A program made the translations under genes and the position numbers. From assembly GCF_001280015.1 (NCBI RefSeq), contig NZ_LGDV01000085.1, forward strand, positions 124,001 to 188,000: DNA of 64,000 nt. Reading direction: 5' to 3'. Position 1 is the stretch's first letter. Each line of letters opens with the position of its first letter. Origin of the DNA: Streptomyces sp. MMG1121 (GTDB lineage Bacteria > Actinomycetota > Actinomycetes > Streptomycetales > Streptomycetaceae). The notes under the pieces were generated by a model. The model worked only from the letters and a program-made list of their open reading frames with translations, was not told the origin of the DNA and did no database searches. This document shows positions 17,549 to 26,525 of the stretch, piece by piece.

Positions 17549-18388
17549 ATGCCCGACGACAGCAGACGCGCGGCGAGGGACGACAGGCCCGAGGAGTCCC
17601 GGCGGGACCTTCTGCGGTGGACGTTCGACGAGGACGCGGAGCTGTACGACCGGGCCAGGCCCGGCTATCCGCCCGAGTTGTACGACGACCTCGCCGATCT
17701 CGCGGGAGCAGGTCCCGGCAGCCGCGTACTGGAGGTGGGCTGCGGGACCGGTCAGGCGACGGTGCCGCTGGCCCGGCGCGGCTGTCGGATCACGGCCGTC
17801 GAGGCGGGACCGCGGCTGGCCGCGGTCGCCCGTCGCAACCTGGCCGGCGTCGCGGCCGTCGAGGTGGTGACCGCGGAGTTCGAGAAGTGGCCGCTGCCCG
17901 AGGAGCCGTTCGACGCGGTCGTCTCGGCGACGGCGTTCCACTGGATCGACCCGGCCGTGCGGATGGTCAAGGCCGCCGACGCGCTGCGTCCGGGCGGGTC
18001 GCTCGCCGTGGTGCGCACCCAGCATGTGCGAGGCGGCACCGAGGAGTTCTTCGTCGAGGTCCAGCACTGCTACGAGCGCTTCGACCCCGAAACCCCGCCC
18101 GGGCTGCGACTGCCCTCGGCCGCCGACGTCGACAGCCGCGACCATGCGGAGGAGGTGGCGCGCGGCGGCCGGTTCGGTCCGACGGTGTTGCGCCGCTACG
18201 AGCAGGACCTCACCTACACCACGTCGGACTATCTGGACGTGCTGCGGACCTACTCCGGCCACCGGGCTCTTGCGGAGGCCGCGAGGAACGGTCTGCTGGG
18301 GTGCGTCGCGGGCCTGATCGACGGACGGTACGGCGGCCGGGTCACCAAGCGCTGTCTCATCGAGCTGGCCGTGTCGCGCAGGCGGTGA
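17549..18388 (+). CDS. Class I SAM-dependent methyltransferase
   Basis: A 279-residue soluble methyltransferase. Motif I is RVLEVGCGTGQATVPLARRG, motif II ITAVEAGPRLAAVAR, and the post-motif FDAVVSATAFHWIDP with the FHW signature seen in the UbiE/Mtase_11-like group. The C-terminal part (TTSDYLDVLRTYSGHRAL) is typical of actinobacterial methyltransferases of unknown substrate. The ATG at 17549 directly follows the conserved N-terminal pattern. It is divergent from the STAND pair with 206 bp between them; no functional link is evident. Confidence 0.88.
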   Translation: MPDDSRRAARDDRPEESRRDLLRWTFDEDAELYDRARPGYPPELYDDLADLAGAGPGSRVLEVGCGTGQATVPLARRGCRITAVEAGPRLAAVARRNLAGVAAVEVVTAEFEKWPLPEEPFDAVVSATAFHWIDPAVRMVKAADALRPGGSLAVVRTQHVRGGTEEFFVEVQHCYERFDPETPPGLRLPSAADVDSRDHAEEVARGGRFGPTVLRRYEQDLTYTTSDYLDVLRTYSGHRALAEAARNGLLGCVAGLIDGRYGGRVTKRCLIELAVSRRR

Positions 18389-18536
18389 CGGCGGCTCGTC
18401 GTCCCGCCCCGGTCCTGACTTACGGTCAACCCGGCCCACGGAGCACGTGAAAGTCCGTGATAAAAACCCTGAGTTGGGTGGAATCACAGGTGCGCGGCCG
18501 CGGAACGGCCACAGCGCAGGGCGGAGGTTCGCGGAC

Positions 18537-20843
18537 ATGACCGGCGCTGATCGTTCGGCTCCTCCGGAATCCGGTGGACATGGTGTCGGGCGCAGACGGT
18601 TCCTCGGATACGTGCTGGCGGCGCCGACGCTCGTGGCCGCCGCCCAGCTCGGTCCGGCACCGGCCGCCGAAGCCGGCATCCCGTCACCGGAACCGACGGA
18701 TCTGCTCGACCTCAACGACGTGATGACCACGGCGGCCCTGCCGACCTCCGGCCTGATCACCGTCGAGGTCCACACGGACGGCACCGTGTCGTTCGCTCTG
18801 CCGCGGGCCGAGGTCGGCCAGGGGATCACCACGTCGACGGCCATGCTGATCGCCGAGGAGCTGGACGTACCGCTGGAGCGGATCCGTGTCTCCCTGGCCG
18901 ACGCACGGCCGGAGCTGTTGTTCAACCAGCTCACGGGCGCGTCGAACACCACCATCTCGACGTTCCACCCGATCCGGGTGGCCGCCGCGGTCGCCCGGGG
19001 CCGGCTGTTGCGGGCCGCGGCGAGCGAACTGGGCGCCGCGGTCACCGACCTCACTCTCAGAGCCGGTGTCGTCATCGATCTCGCCGGCCGGAGCATCGGC
19101 ATCGGCGCGCTCGCCCAGAAGGCCGCGAGCATGACGACGCAACAGGTCGCCGTGGAACTCAAGCCGCGGGAGAAGTTCGGCGTCATCGGCACACCGCGCG
19201 GTCGCGTCGACGCGCTGGCCGCGGTCACCGGGCGCAAGACGTTCGCGATGGATCTCGACGTGCCGGACGCCAGGCCGACCATGGTGTGCCGTCCGCCGAC
19301 CATCAACGGCACCGTCGGATCGGTGTCCAACCTGGCCGAGGTCCGCGCCATGCCGGGCGTCACCGATGTCGCCGTGATCTCCACCGGCGTGGCGGTGCGC
19401 GCGGAGACCTTCGGCCAGTGCATCGACGCGGTACGCGCTCTGCACGTCGACTGGCGGCCCGGTACCGCGGAAGGGGAGTCCGACGAGTCCGTGCTGGCGC
19501 AGCTGCGCGCCGCCGAGCCGCCCCTCGGACTCCCACCGCTCACCCCGAGCGTGGAGGCCGCGTTCACCTTCCACTTCCGCGGCAACAGCGCGTTGGAGCC
19601 CAACTGCGCGGTGGCGGACGTGCGTTCCGACCGCGCCGAGATCTGGGCGTCCCTCAAGGCCCCGATCGTGGCCCGGGCGAGCATCGCCGCCCGGCTGAAG
19701 CTTCCGCCGCACGCGGTGACCGTGCATGTCACCGAAGGCGGCGGCTCCTTCGGCCGCAAGCTCTTCTTCGACGCCGCGCTGGAAGCCGCGGAGGCGTCCC
19801 AGGCGATGGGCAAGCCGGTCAGACTCATGTGGCACCGTGCCGACGACTGCCGTCAGGGGCGCGCCCATCCCATGGCCACCTCACGCGTCCGCATCGACTA
19901 TCTCGGCACCACCGTGCTGGGCTACAAGCAGCGGCACACCAGTGTCGCCACCGATCTCAGCCATGGACTCGGCGAGGTCCTCACCGCCCTGGCCGCGAAG
20001 CTGCCGGTGGGCGACATCGGTTTCTCCGAGACGTTCTTCCAGCTCACCCAGTCGATGCCCTACGAGTTCGGGGTCAGCAGCCGACTGCTCAACGAGACGA
20101 ACAAGGGCTTCAACACCGGCAGCATGCGCAACGTCTACTCGCCCGACGTCACCTGCGCCCGGGAGCTGGTCGTCGATGAACTCGCGGTGCGGATGGGCAA
20201 GGACCCCTACCGGTTCCGGCACGAGTTCCTGCACGACGACCGCTCCCGGGCGGTGCTGGACCAGGTCGCCGAGGCCGGTGACTGGGGCCGGACCATGCCA
20301 CCCGGCACCGCGCAGGGGATCGCCTTCCACTCCGAGTACCACTCCGTCAGCGCGGCGCTGGTGGAGATCGACTGCCGGCCGGAGACCGTGAACCGCCCCG
20401 TCCGCGACGGCGTGGCCGGGCCCCGCGTCACCAAGGCCGTCTTCGCCGTGGACGTCGGCCTCGCCGTCAACCCACGTGGCCTGGAGGCGCAGATGATGGG
20501 CTGTGTGATGGACGGCATCGCCCAGACCCTGACGTCCAGCCTGCACCTGAGCGACGGCCACTTCCTGGAGGCCAGCTGGGACAACTACTTCTACACCCGG
20601 CAGTGGAACACCCCGCCCGAGCTGCGGATCATCGTCATGCCGACGAGCACCGGGGAGCCCGGCGGTGCCGGTGAACTGGGTGTCGCCGCGTCGATGGCCG
20701 CGGTCGCCTGCGCCTACGGCCGCGCCACCGGCACGATGCCCACCAGCTTCCCGATCAACCACGGCACGCTCTCCTTCACGCCCAAACCGACCGTCCCGCC
20801 CGTCCCCCAGTCGCCGACCGACGGCCTGGACCACGCCTTCTGA
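18537..20843 (+). CDS. iorB: Molybdopterin-binding subunit of an isoquinoline-1-oxidoreductase-like enzyme (Tat-exported)
   Basis: A 768-residue large subunit of the xanthine dehydrogenase superfamily. The N-terminus has a twin-arginine signal GRRRFLGYVLAAPTLVAAA, so the complex is exported folded. Typical segments are GVGQGI-like EVGQGITTSTAMLIAEELDV, the molybdopterin region GGGSFGRKLFFD and the C-terminal catalytic Glu region GEPGGAGELGVAAS. The partition into one large Mo subunit and one small 2Fe-2S subunit, without an FAD subunit, is that of IorAB and nicotinate dehydrogenase-like enzymes. The usual electron acceptor is a cytochrome or membrane partner, not seen here. Substrate unknown. 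The ATG at 18537 lies 54 nt before the RR pair and follows GCGGAGG. Confidence 0.88.
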   Translation: MTGADRSAPPESGGHGVGRRRFLGYVLAAPTLVAAAQLGPAPAAEAGIPSPEPTDLLDLNDVMTTAALPTSGLITVEVHTDGTVSFALPRAEVGQGITTSTAMLIAEELDVPLERIRVSLADARPELLFNQLTGASNTTISTFHPIRVAAAVARGRLLRAAASELGAAVTDLTLRAGVVIDLAGRSIGIGALAQKAASMTTQQVAVELKPREKFGVIGTPRGRVDALAAVTGRKTFAMDLDVPDARPTMVCRPPTINGTVGSVSNLAEVRAMPGVTDVAVISTGVAVRAETFGQCIDAVRALHVDWRPGTAEGESDESVLAQLRAAEPPLGLPPLTPSVEAAFTFHFRGNSALEPNCAVADVRSDRAEIWASLKAPIVARASIAARLKLPPHAVTVHVTEGGGSFGRKLFFDAALEAAEASQAMGKPVRLMWHRADDCRQGRAHPMATSRVRIDYLGTTVLGYKQRHTSVATDLSHGLGEVLTALAAKLPVGDIGFSETFFQLTQSMPYEFGVSSRLLNETNKGFNTGSMRNVYSPDVTCARELVVDELAVRMGKDPYRFRHEFLHDDRSRAVLDQVAEAGDWGRTMPPGTAQGIAFHSEYHSVSAALVEIDCRPETVNRPVRDGVAGPRVTKAVFAVDVGLAVNPRGLEAQMMGCVMDGIAQTLTSSLHLSDGHFLEASWDNYFYTRQWNTPPELRIIVMPTSTGEPGGAGELGVAASMAAVACAYGRATGTMPTSFPINHGTLSFTPKPTVPPVPQSPTDGLDHAF

Positions 20844-20857
20844 CGCAAGGAGCCCCC

Positions 20858-21334
20858 GTGCCCAAGCACACATTCCGACTGAACGGCGAACAGGTCACCG
20901 TCGATGTCGCCGACGACGTACGGCTGTTGTGGGTGCTGCGCGACGTGCTGGGCGTCACCGGCCCCAAGTACGGCTGCGGCATCAACGTCTGCAAGGCGTG
21001 CACCAGTCATCTCAACGGCAAGGCGGTCAACCCCTGCTCGATCCCGGTCGGCGACCTCGAGCCGACCGACGAGGTCACCACGATCGAAGGACTGCCCGCC
21101 ACGGTGGGTGCGGACCTGCATCCCATGCAGCAGGCCTGGCTCGACCACGACGTGGCCCAGTGCGGCTACTGCCAGCCGGGCCAGATCATGGCCGCCGTGG
21201 CCCTGGTCCGCAAAGTGGCCGAAGAGGGCCGCGCGATCACGGACGCCGACCTCGACACCATCCGCAACGTCTGCCGCTGCGGCACGTACTTCCGTATCCG
21301 CGAAGCGATCAAGGCCGGGGCCGAGAGGATGTGA
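20858..21334 (+). CDS. iorA: 2Fe-2S subunit of the isoquinoline-1-oxidoreductase-like enzyme
   Basis: A 158-residue small subunit carrying two 2Fe-2S clusters. The plant-type cluster Cys residues are in GPKYGCGINVCKACTSHL and VNPCSIP; the second, helical cluster uses QCGYCQPGQIM and NVCRCGTYFRI. The last motif places the molybdopterin near the cluster for electron exit. It lacks its own signal peptide and presumably travels with the Tat-bearing large subunit by hitch-hiking. It starts at GTG with CAAGGAG 7 nt upstream and follows the large subunit by 14 bp, forming an operon. Confidence 0.93.
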   Translation: MPKHTFRLNGEQVTVDVADDVRLLWVLRDVLGVTGPKYGCGINVCKACTSHLNGKAVNPCSIPVGDLEPTDEVTTIEGLPATVGADLHPMQQAWLDHDVAQCGYCQPGQIMAAVALVRKVAEEGRAITDADLDTIRNVCRCGTYFRIREAIKAGAERM

Positions 21335-21394
21335 CCCTGCGATCGGCGCCGCCGGGTGTTGCCGGACGTGATCAAGGTGACTAACTTCGGGCCC

Positions 21395-22084
21395 ATGGCG
21401 GATGACGAGACCACACGCGCGGAACGTCTGCTGGACGCCCAGGCCAAGGCAGCTCTGCTCTTCGCGGAGATCGAGAAACGCGGGCTGGTGGCACCGGGCG
21501 AGGGCGAGCGCGCGGTCAGCGACCGGATCCGGGATCTGGCGAACGAGCTGTTCGGTACGACCCGGCACTGGCACAAGCGGATCGTGCGGGCCGGACCGCA
21601 CACCCTCGTGCCGTACAAGGAGAACCCGCCGGACCGGGTGATCAGCGCGGACGACATCGCGTTCGCCGACTTCGGGCCGATCTTCGAGGAGTACGAGGCG
21701 GACTTCGGCAGGACCTTCGTGCTCGGCGACGATCCGGTCAAGCACCGCCTGCGCGACGATCTGCCCGAGGTCTTCCAGGCCGGCAAGCGGTTCTTCCGGA
21801 GCGATCCGGAGATCACGGGTGCCGCACTGCACGCCGAAGTCGCCCGACTCGCCGCCGAGGCCGGCTGGGAACTGGGTGGATGGCATGCCGGGCACCTGGT
21901 CGGCGAGTTTCCGCACGAGCGGATCGACGGCGCGGACGTCGAGTCGTACATCACGCCGGCCAACGGCACTTCGCTGCGGCGCACCGACAAGGCCGGACGG
22001 CGCTGTCACTGGATCCTGGAGATCCACCTCGTCGACCGTGAGCGGGGCTTCGGCGGATTCTACGAGGAGCTGCTCACGCTCTGA
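21395..22084 (+). CDS. M24-family (pita-bread) metallopeptidase-like protein
   Basis: A 229-residue protein with the creatinase/aminopeptidase fold of family M24. Visible landmarks are DDIAFADFGPIFEEYEADFG (candidate Asp ligands), GWHAGHLVGEFPHE (candidate His) and the C-terminal HWILEIHLVDRERGFGGFYEELL (candidate Glu). Members of this subgroup are short, soluble and of unknown substrate; some are Xaa-Pro dipeptidase relatives and some catalytically altered. The ATG at 21395 is used because coding character begins there. It follows the molybdoenzyme by 60 bp in the same direction and may be co-transcribed. Confidence 0.8.
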   Translation: MADDETTRAERLLDAQAKAALLFAEIEKRGLVAPGEGERAVSDRIRDLANELFGTTRHWHKRIVRAGPHTLVPYKENPPDRVISADDIAFADFGPIFEEYEADFGRTFVLGDDPVKHRLRDDLPEVFQAGKRFFRSDPEITGAALHAEVARLAAEAGWELGGWHAGHLVGEFPHERIDGADVESYITPANGTSLRRTDKAGRRCHWILEIHLVDRERGFGGFYEELLTL

Positions 22085-22150
22085 CCGGCGCCGGCCCGAC
22101 CTCGTCGGTTCCCTTTTCCGCGGGGCTCCCTCTCCGCACGGAGGCCGTGC

Positions 22151-23076
22151 ATGCTGCTGCGTCAGCTGGAGTACCTCGTCGCGCTCGCCAGGGAACGTCA
22201 CTTCGCCCGTGCGGCGGCCGCCTGCTACGTGTCGCAACCGTCGCTGTCGGCCGCGATACGCAGGCTGGAGCACGAGCTCGATGTGCCGATCGTGCGGCGC
22301 GGCCGGCGGTACGAGGGGCTGCCCCCCGAGGGCGAGGTGGTCCTGGCGTGGGCGCGGCGCATGCTGGCCGAGCGGGACGCGCTCCGCCAGGAACTGTCGG
22401 CGTTGCGCGGCGGTCTGACCGGCACGCTCCGGCTGGGGGTCGTACCGACGGCGCTCCCGGTCGTCTCCCTGCTGACCACTGCCTTCTGCGACCGCCATCC
22501 GCGCGCCGCCGTGACCCTGGGGTCGCTGTCGTCGGCGGAGATCAGGCACGGCCTGGCGGAGTTCGAGCTGGACGCGGCGATGACCTACCTGGACGACGAC
22601 ACCCTGCGTCAGGTCCGCCGCTTCCCGCTCTACGAGGAGCGGTACGTCCTCCTCACCCCGGTCGACGGCCCGCTCGGCGGCGCCGACGCGGCCCGGTGGT
22701 CGCAGGCCGCGACCCTGCCGCTGTGCCTGCTGTCCCCCGCGGATGCGCAACCGGCGGATCATCGACGCGTGCTTCGCGGCCGACGCAGCCACGGCCGCCC
22801 CCGCGATCGAGTCGGACAGCGTCGCCGGGCTCTACGCCCATCTGCCGGGCGGCCGCTGGTCCAGCGTCGTCTCACATGCCTGGCTGCACATGTTCGGGGT
22901 GCCGGAGGGAATGCGGGTGGTGCCGCCGGCGGGCCCCGCGCACGGCCCGCGCGTGGGGCTGGTCGTCGCCCGCAGCGAGGCCGCAGTCCGTCCTGGCGGA
23001 GGAGCTGTTGAAGGTGGCGCGGGAGGCGGGGCTGCGGGACGCGCCGGACGAGCGGCTGCGGATCTGCGCGCCTGAT
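22151..23076 (+). pseudogene. LysR-family regulator, frameshifted
   Basis: Reading from the ATG at 22151 gives an intact LysR HTH (HFARAAAACYVSQPSLSAAI) and the start of the effector domain up to CLLSP near 22735. The homologous sequence then continues one frame further on (MRNRRIIDACFAADAATAAP ... MFGVPEGMRV) to about 22980, and again one frame further (RPQSVLAEELLKVAREAG) to about 23070. Two +1-type shifts are therefore needed to restore a normal-length LysR protein. The 286-residue product actually encoded would have a scrambled C-terminus. Together with the formate dehydrogenase stub downstream this looks like real decay, but two sequencing errors cannot be excluded. Confidence 0.75.
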
Positions 23077-23100
23077 AGCCGTCGGCTATACCGGCATAGC
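23075..23100. promoter_or_regulatory. LysR-box-like inverted repeats
   Basis: ATAGCC-gtc-GGCTAT (23075-23089) is a perfect interrupted palindrome of the T-N11-A LysR type. Its right half begins a second symmetric element GCTAT-accggc-ATAGC (23085-23100). They lie between the broken LysR gene and the formate dehydrogenase remnant, where a LysR activator of that gene would bind. Confidence 0.55.
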
Positions 23101-23110
23101 GCAGTTCGCT

Positions 23111-23392
23111 TTGACCGGCGCGAACGACCCCGAGGATCGTGAACGGCACCTTCCCGCAACGCCAGTTGAGGAGCCGGCCCCCGCCGACCACCCCTGGCGC
23201 ACCATGCCGCACCACGGCATGACCCCGCACATCTCCGGTTCCTCCCTCTCGGCGCAGGCACGCTACGCGGCCGGCACCCGCGAGATCCTGGAGTCCTGGT
23301 TCACGGGCCGCCCGATCCGCGACGAGTACCTCATCGTCGACGCGGGCGCCCTGGCCGGCACGGGCGTGCACTCCTACTCGGTCACCACGTGA
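23111..23392 (+). pseudogene. fdh: NAD-dependent formate dehydrogenase, C-terminal remnant
   Basis: From about 23174 to the stop at 23392 the translation (APADHPWRTMPHHGMTPHIS, then LSAQARYAAGTREILESWF and IRDEYLIVDAGALAGTGVH) corresponds to the last 70 residues of NAD-dependent formate dehydrogenase, a D-2-hydroxyacid dehydrogenase family enzyme of about 390 residues. The whole catalytic and NAD-binding core is missing. The preceding 21 codons show no homology. It cannot encode an active enzyme. A deletion between the promoter region (LysR boxes at 23075-23100) and codon ~315 explains the structure. Confidence 0.82.
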
Positions 23393-23410
23393 CCGAGGCC
23401 GGCGCCACCG

Positions 23411-23448
23411 GGCTTGCGCCGGCGCTCTTCGGGGCGCCGGCGCAAGCC
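23411..23448. terminator. Perfect 15-bp bidirectional hairpin
   Basis: A perfect 15-bp stem (23411-23425 with 23434-23448) closes on an 8-nt loop containing TTCG. It lies between the convergent formate dehydrogenase stub and the alginate-lyase-like gene and is the strongest simple terminator in the left half. Confidence 0.8.
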
Positions 23449-23468
23449 GGGCCGAACGCCCGCGCCGG

Positions 23469-24686
23469 TCAGTTCGGGTTGTCGCCGGCGGTGAGGGTCT
23501 CCCAGGCCACGAAGAGGTTGTTGGTGCCGGCCGGGCGGTTCTGCTCGGTCAGGGTCTGGGTGTTGGACATGGCGATGCCCAGACGGTTGTGCAGGGCGTT
23601 GTAGCCGACCTCGGTGACCGGGCCGAGCCCCCGCTTGACGGATCCGCCGCACAGCCAGCTCGGCACCGCGGCGCCCAGCTCGTACTTGGACTGGAAACCG
23701 AGCGCCTGCCGCAGCCGCTCACCCACATCCGTGCCGTAGAGATCCTGCCCCTGGATCCGGCTGGTCTCGGCGACGTGCGAGATGGCGGAGATGCCGTACC
23801 CGGTGTGCGTGAAGTCGCGGCACGTCTCCTGGGTGAGTCCGGTCACGAAGGTGGACTGGCCCTGCCAGTAGGAGACGATCTTGTCCCGGGTGTTCAGGTT
23901 CTGGCTCGGCACGGTCTTCGGCAGGTCGCCGTCGGAGGAGAGGTACACATAGGCGGCGGTACGGGTACGGAAGCGCGCCATGGCCGAGTCGTAGGAGGCC
24001 TTGTCCTCCAGGAAGACGGAGATGCCGACGGCCGCCTCCGTCATCGTCAGCTCCCAGTTGCCGTTGGAGTTGGAGCCGTTGATGACTTCGGGCAGGTAGA
24101 CGGTGCGGAGCAGGGTGGCGAACCGGCCCTCGTTCGGCCAGGTGCCGGGGTACGTGTACTTGATGAGTTCGGCGGCCTTGGCCCAGGAGGCTCCTGCCCA
24201 GGCGGTCTGCAGGGGCGCGTTGCTGTTGGTGTGGCTCGTGAGCGTGGCGGACCAGGCGTCCATCAGGTCGATCGCCTTCTTCGCGTACCGGTCGTCACGG
24301 GTGACGTACCAGGCGAGTGCGTCGGTGTAGGCCGCGATGGCGTCCTCGCGCTCGTCCGTGCAGCCGTAGTCGGGGTTGGAGTACGGACCGCACTCGACGA
24401 CGGCACGGGGCTTGGGGGTACGGCCGAGGCTCGCGTACGGGCTCGCCATCATCTGGTCGTACGCGCCCTTCCACGGCTGGGCGCCGGCCAGCACCTTGCC
24501 GCGCGCGAAGTCGAGTTGAGCACGCGAGACGGTGACGCCCGGGTGGACGAAGGCGGCGGGAGCGGCCGCTGCCCGCTGGGTGCCGGGCCAGGAGAGAAGC
24601 CCGGTGGTCAGCAGGGCGGCCGCCGCGGTGAACGCCAGAGCGGACCGCGGGGACTTGCGACGACGTGGAGCGGGTATGTCCTGCAT
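23469..24686 (-). CDS. Secreted alginate lyase family protein
   Basis: A 405-residue exported protein. The signal region (PAPRRRKSPRSALAFTAAA, hydrophobic LLTTGLLSW, cleavage after RAAAA) is followed by an alpha/alpha-toroid-like domain. Segments such as FVHPGVTVSRAQLDFARGKV, PWKGAYDQMM, VVECGPYSNPDYGC, EREDAIAAYTDALAWYVTRD and NGNWELTMTEAAVGISVFLED match the alginate_lyase (PL5-like) family common in Streptomyces. NWE, the HVAETSR region and YELGAAVPSW are plausible active-site stretches. The enzyme probably cleaves a uronate polysaccharide outside the cell; substrate is unproven. The ATG at 24686 has GAGGA 8 nt upstream. It has its own promoter with an embedded palindrome. Confidence 0.85.
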   Translation of the reverse strand: MQDIPAPRRRKSPRSALAFTAAAALLTTGLLSWPGTQRAAAAPAAFVHPGVTVSRAQLDFARGKVLAGAQPWKGAYDQMMASPYASLGRTPKPRAVVECGPYSNPDYGCTDEREDAIAAYTDALAWYVTRDDRYAKKAIDLMDAWSATLTSHTNSNAPLQTAWAGASWAKAAELIKYTYPGTWPNEGRFATLLRTVYLPEVINGSNSNGNWELTMTEAAVGISVFLEDKASYDSAMARFRTRTAAYVYLSSDGDLPKTVPSQNLNTRDKIVSYWQGQSTFVTGLTQETCRDFTHTGYGISAISHVAETSRIQGQDLYGTDVGERLRQALGFQSKYELGAAVPSWLCGGSVKRGLGPVTEVGYNALHNRLGIAMSNTQTLTEQNRPAGTNNLFVAWETLTAGDNPN

Positions 24687-25085
24687 GAGACACGTCCTCG
24701 TATGTGAACAGGATGCGACTCCCTGAACGGAGCGTCGAGCGAAGACCATAGGTACGGACCAAACGTCCGTCAAGTGGCCTGGAAACGCGGCACGTTCTGG
24801 TGGGCAGGATGTCCGGCTCCGACGGCATCGGGCTCGGCAAGACGGCCGGGTTCGGCGCCGCGGGGCGCCCACGTCGACGTTCAAGCGCGGTCAGCACCAC
24901 GTTGCACCCGGGCGACCACGGCTCCCCCGCCCCGCTGCGCGTCGACCACATCCGCGGGGCCGCCGGCGCACTCATGCCCCACCGGCGCCCCGCTCCTGGC
25001 ATTGCGAGACAGGAGGGTTCACGGTCCGACAGCCCCCGGCACCGGGGACTTCCGCTGCGCCCCGCGGGTCGCGAAGACCGACGCG
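24687..25085. other. Intergenic region, about 400 bp
   Basis: The left end (24687-24773) holds the promoter of the alginate-lyase-like gene. The remaining 300 bp has no recognisable gene in any frame. No hairpin or repeat beyond background was seen. Confidence 0.5.
24745..24773 (-). promoter_or_regulatory. Promoter with embedded palindrome for the alginate-lyase-like gene
   Basis: On the minus strand TTGACG (24773-24768) and TATGGT (24750-24745) are separated by exactly 17 bp. The spacer is covered by the palindrome ACGGAC-caaac-GTCCGT (24754-24770). A repressor bound there would block RNA polymerase, consistent with substrate-induced expression. Confidence 0.65.
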
Positions 25086-26222
25086 TCAAGCGGGACGGGC
25101 GCCCGAGAGCGGCCCGGCGTTGCGGCGGGACCGGTCGATGTCGTGCGCGGTGACGATGCCGCACAACCGGCTGTCGTCCATGACGAGGATGGGCAGGAGG
25201 CGGCCTCCGGTGGCGAGGCGCTCCAGGGCGGAGTTCAACAACTCGTCGGGCGCCGCGAGCGCGCAGCGTGACAGCGGGGTCGCCAGGTCCCGGACACGCA
25301 GTGCTGCCCGCTGCGGGTCGGGCAGGGTGGTCAACCGCCGCAGTCTGACGACACCACTGAGGCGGCCCTCGAAGTCGAGCAGGGGCAGCACCGAGTGTCG
25401 CGCCCCGGCCGCCACCTCGGTCAGGAACCGGTCGACGGTCAGCCAGTCGGGACCGGTGACCACCGGCGCGGTCATCGTCTGCCCGACCCGGACGCCCCGC
25501 AGGGCGGTGGCCAGCTCGGCCCAGCGCCGCTCGGCCGCGGCCACGGCTGCCACGAAGATGCCGACGAGCATCAGCCACAGGCCACCCGTCAGTCCGCGCG
25601 CGAACGCCAGCCAGCCGAGGGCGGCCAGCGCCGTCCCGACGACCTGACCGCAACGCCCTGCCGCCCGCTGGGCCCGGTCGCGATCCCCCGTACGCCACCA
25701 CAGCAGGGCGAGCAGCACCCGGCCTCCGTCCAGGGGTGCGGCGGGCAGGAGATTGAAGACGCCCAGCAACAGGTTCATGCCGCCGAGCCAGCCGAGCACG
25801 GCGACGACGATCCGCCAGCCCAGCGAGGCGTCGACCGCGGCCGCGGCGCCGAGGCCGGCCCCGCCGAGCAGCAGACTGGCCGCCGGTCCGCTCACGGCGA
25901 CCACGAACGCGGTCCGTGCCGTCGGCGGCCGGTCCATCCGGGTGAAGCCGCCGAGCGCCCACAGGGTCACGTCCCGTACGGACATGCCCGCTCTGCGCGC
26001 CGTTAGCGCGTGCGCCAGCTCGTGCACCAGCAGACTCACCAGCAACAGCACGGCCCCGGCCACTCCTGCGACCGCGTACACCGCCGGCGTCATGCCCGGT
26101 GCGTACCCGGGCAGTGTGCGAGCAGCCAGGCCGTAGGCGAAGAAGAGCATGACCAACGGCACGCTCCAGTGCGCCCGCACCGCCAGCCCCCACATGGTCC
26201 CCAGCCTGGTCGAACCCTTCAT
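25086..26222 (-). CDS. Site-2 protease (M50) with CBS pair, Rip3-like
   Basis: A 378-residue integral membrane zinc protease. Six or so hydrophobic segments surround the active-site motif LVHELAHALTARRAG (HExxH) and the distal ligand region LLPAAPLDGGRVLLALLW. A pair of CBS domains follows (VGQTMTAPVVTGPDWLTVDR to LSGVVRLRRLTTLP, then VRDLATPLSRCALAAPDELL to LCGIVTAHDIDRSRR). This layout is that of mycobacterial Rip3 and archaeal S2P-CBS proteases, which cleave membrane proteins under control of nucleotide binding. The start is uncertain: ATG at 26222 begins the first basic/hydrophobic segment; an upstream ATG at 26270 adds 16 residues. Confidence 0.9.
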   Translation of the reverse strand: MKGSTRLGTMWGLAVRAHWSVPLVMLFFAYGLAARTLPGYAPGMTPAVYAVAGVAGAVLLLVSLLVHELAHALTARRAGMSVRDVTLWALGGFTRMDRPPTARTAFVVAVSGPAASLLLGGAGLGAAAAVDASLGWRIVVAVLGWLGGMNLLLGVFNLLPAAPLDGGRVLLALLWWRTGDRDRAQRAAGRCGQVVGTALAALGWLAFARGLTGGLWLMLVGIFVAAVAAAERRWAELATALRGVRVGQTMTAPVVTGPDWLTVDRFLTEVAAGARHSVLPLLDFEGRLSGVVRLRRLTTLPDPQRAALRVRDLATPLSRCALAAPDELLNSALERLATGGRLLPILVMDDSRLCGIVTAHDIDRSRRNAGPLSGARPA

Positions 26223-26525
26223 CGCCCTCACCACCGACGCATCGCACCCCGACTGCGCTGCCTCTTCCATGGTCCCGCGCCGCCGCGGTGACCGGAAAGG
26301 GCGCTCGGCACTGTCCGCGCCGCCGTGCGGGCGGGCGGTGAGCGGGGAGCGTTCGGCGGGGTTGGCGGTGAGGCGGAAGGCCGGCCGGCCGGGCCGTCGG
26401 TGTGGCTGATCACGACGGCCCGGTCGAAGTCGCCGAAGAGGCGGACCGGGCCGGCGGTCGGCCGGCCCGCCCCCGCGCGGAAGACCCGCTCGACCGGGGA
26501 GCGGGACTCCCGGGCACCGACGCGG

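Noticed and set aside
24820..24960. Faint resemblance to an acetylornithine aminotransferase segment (LHPGDHGSP)
   Set aside because: Only a few residues fit and the flanking sequence does not continue the family pattern in any frame.
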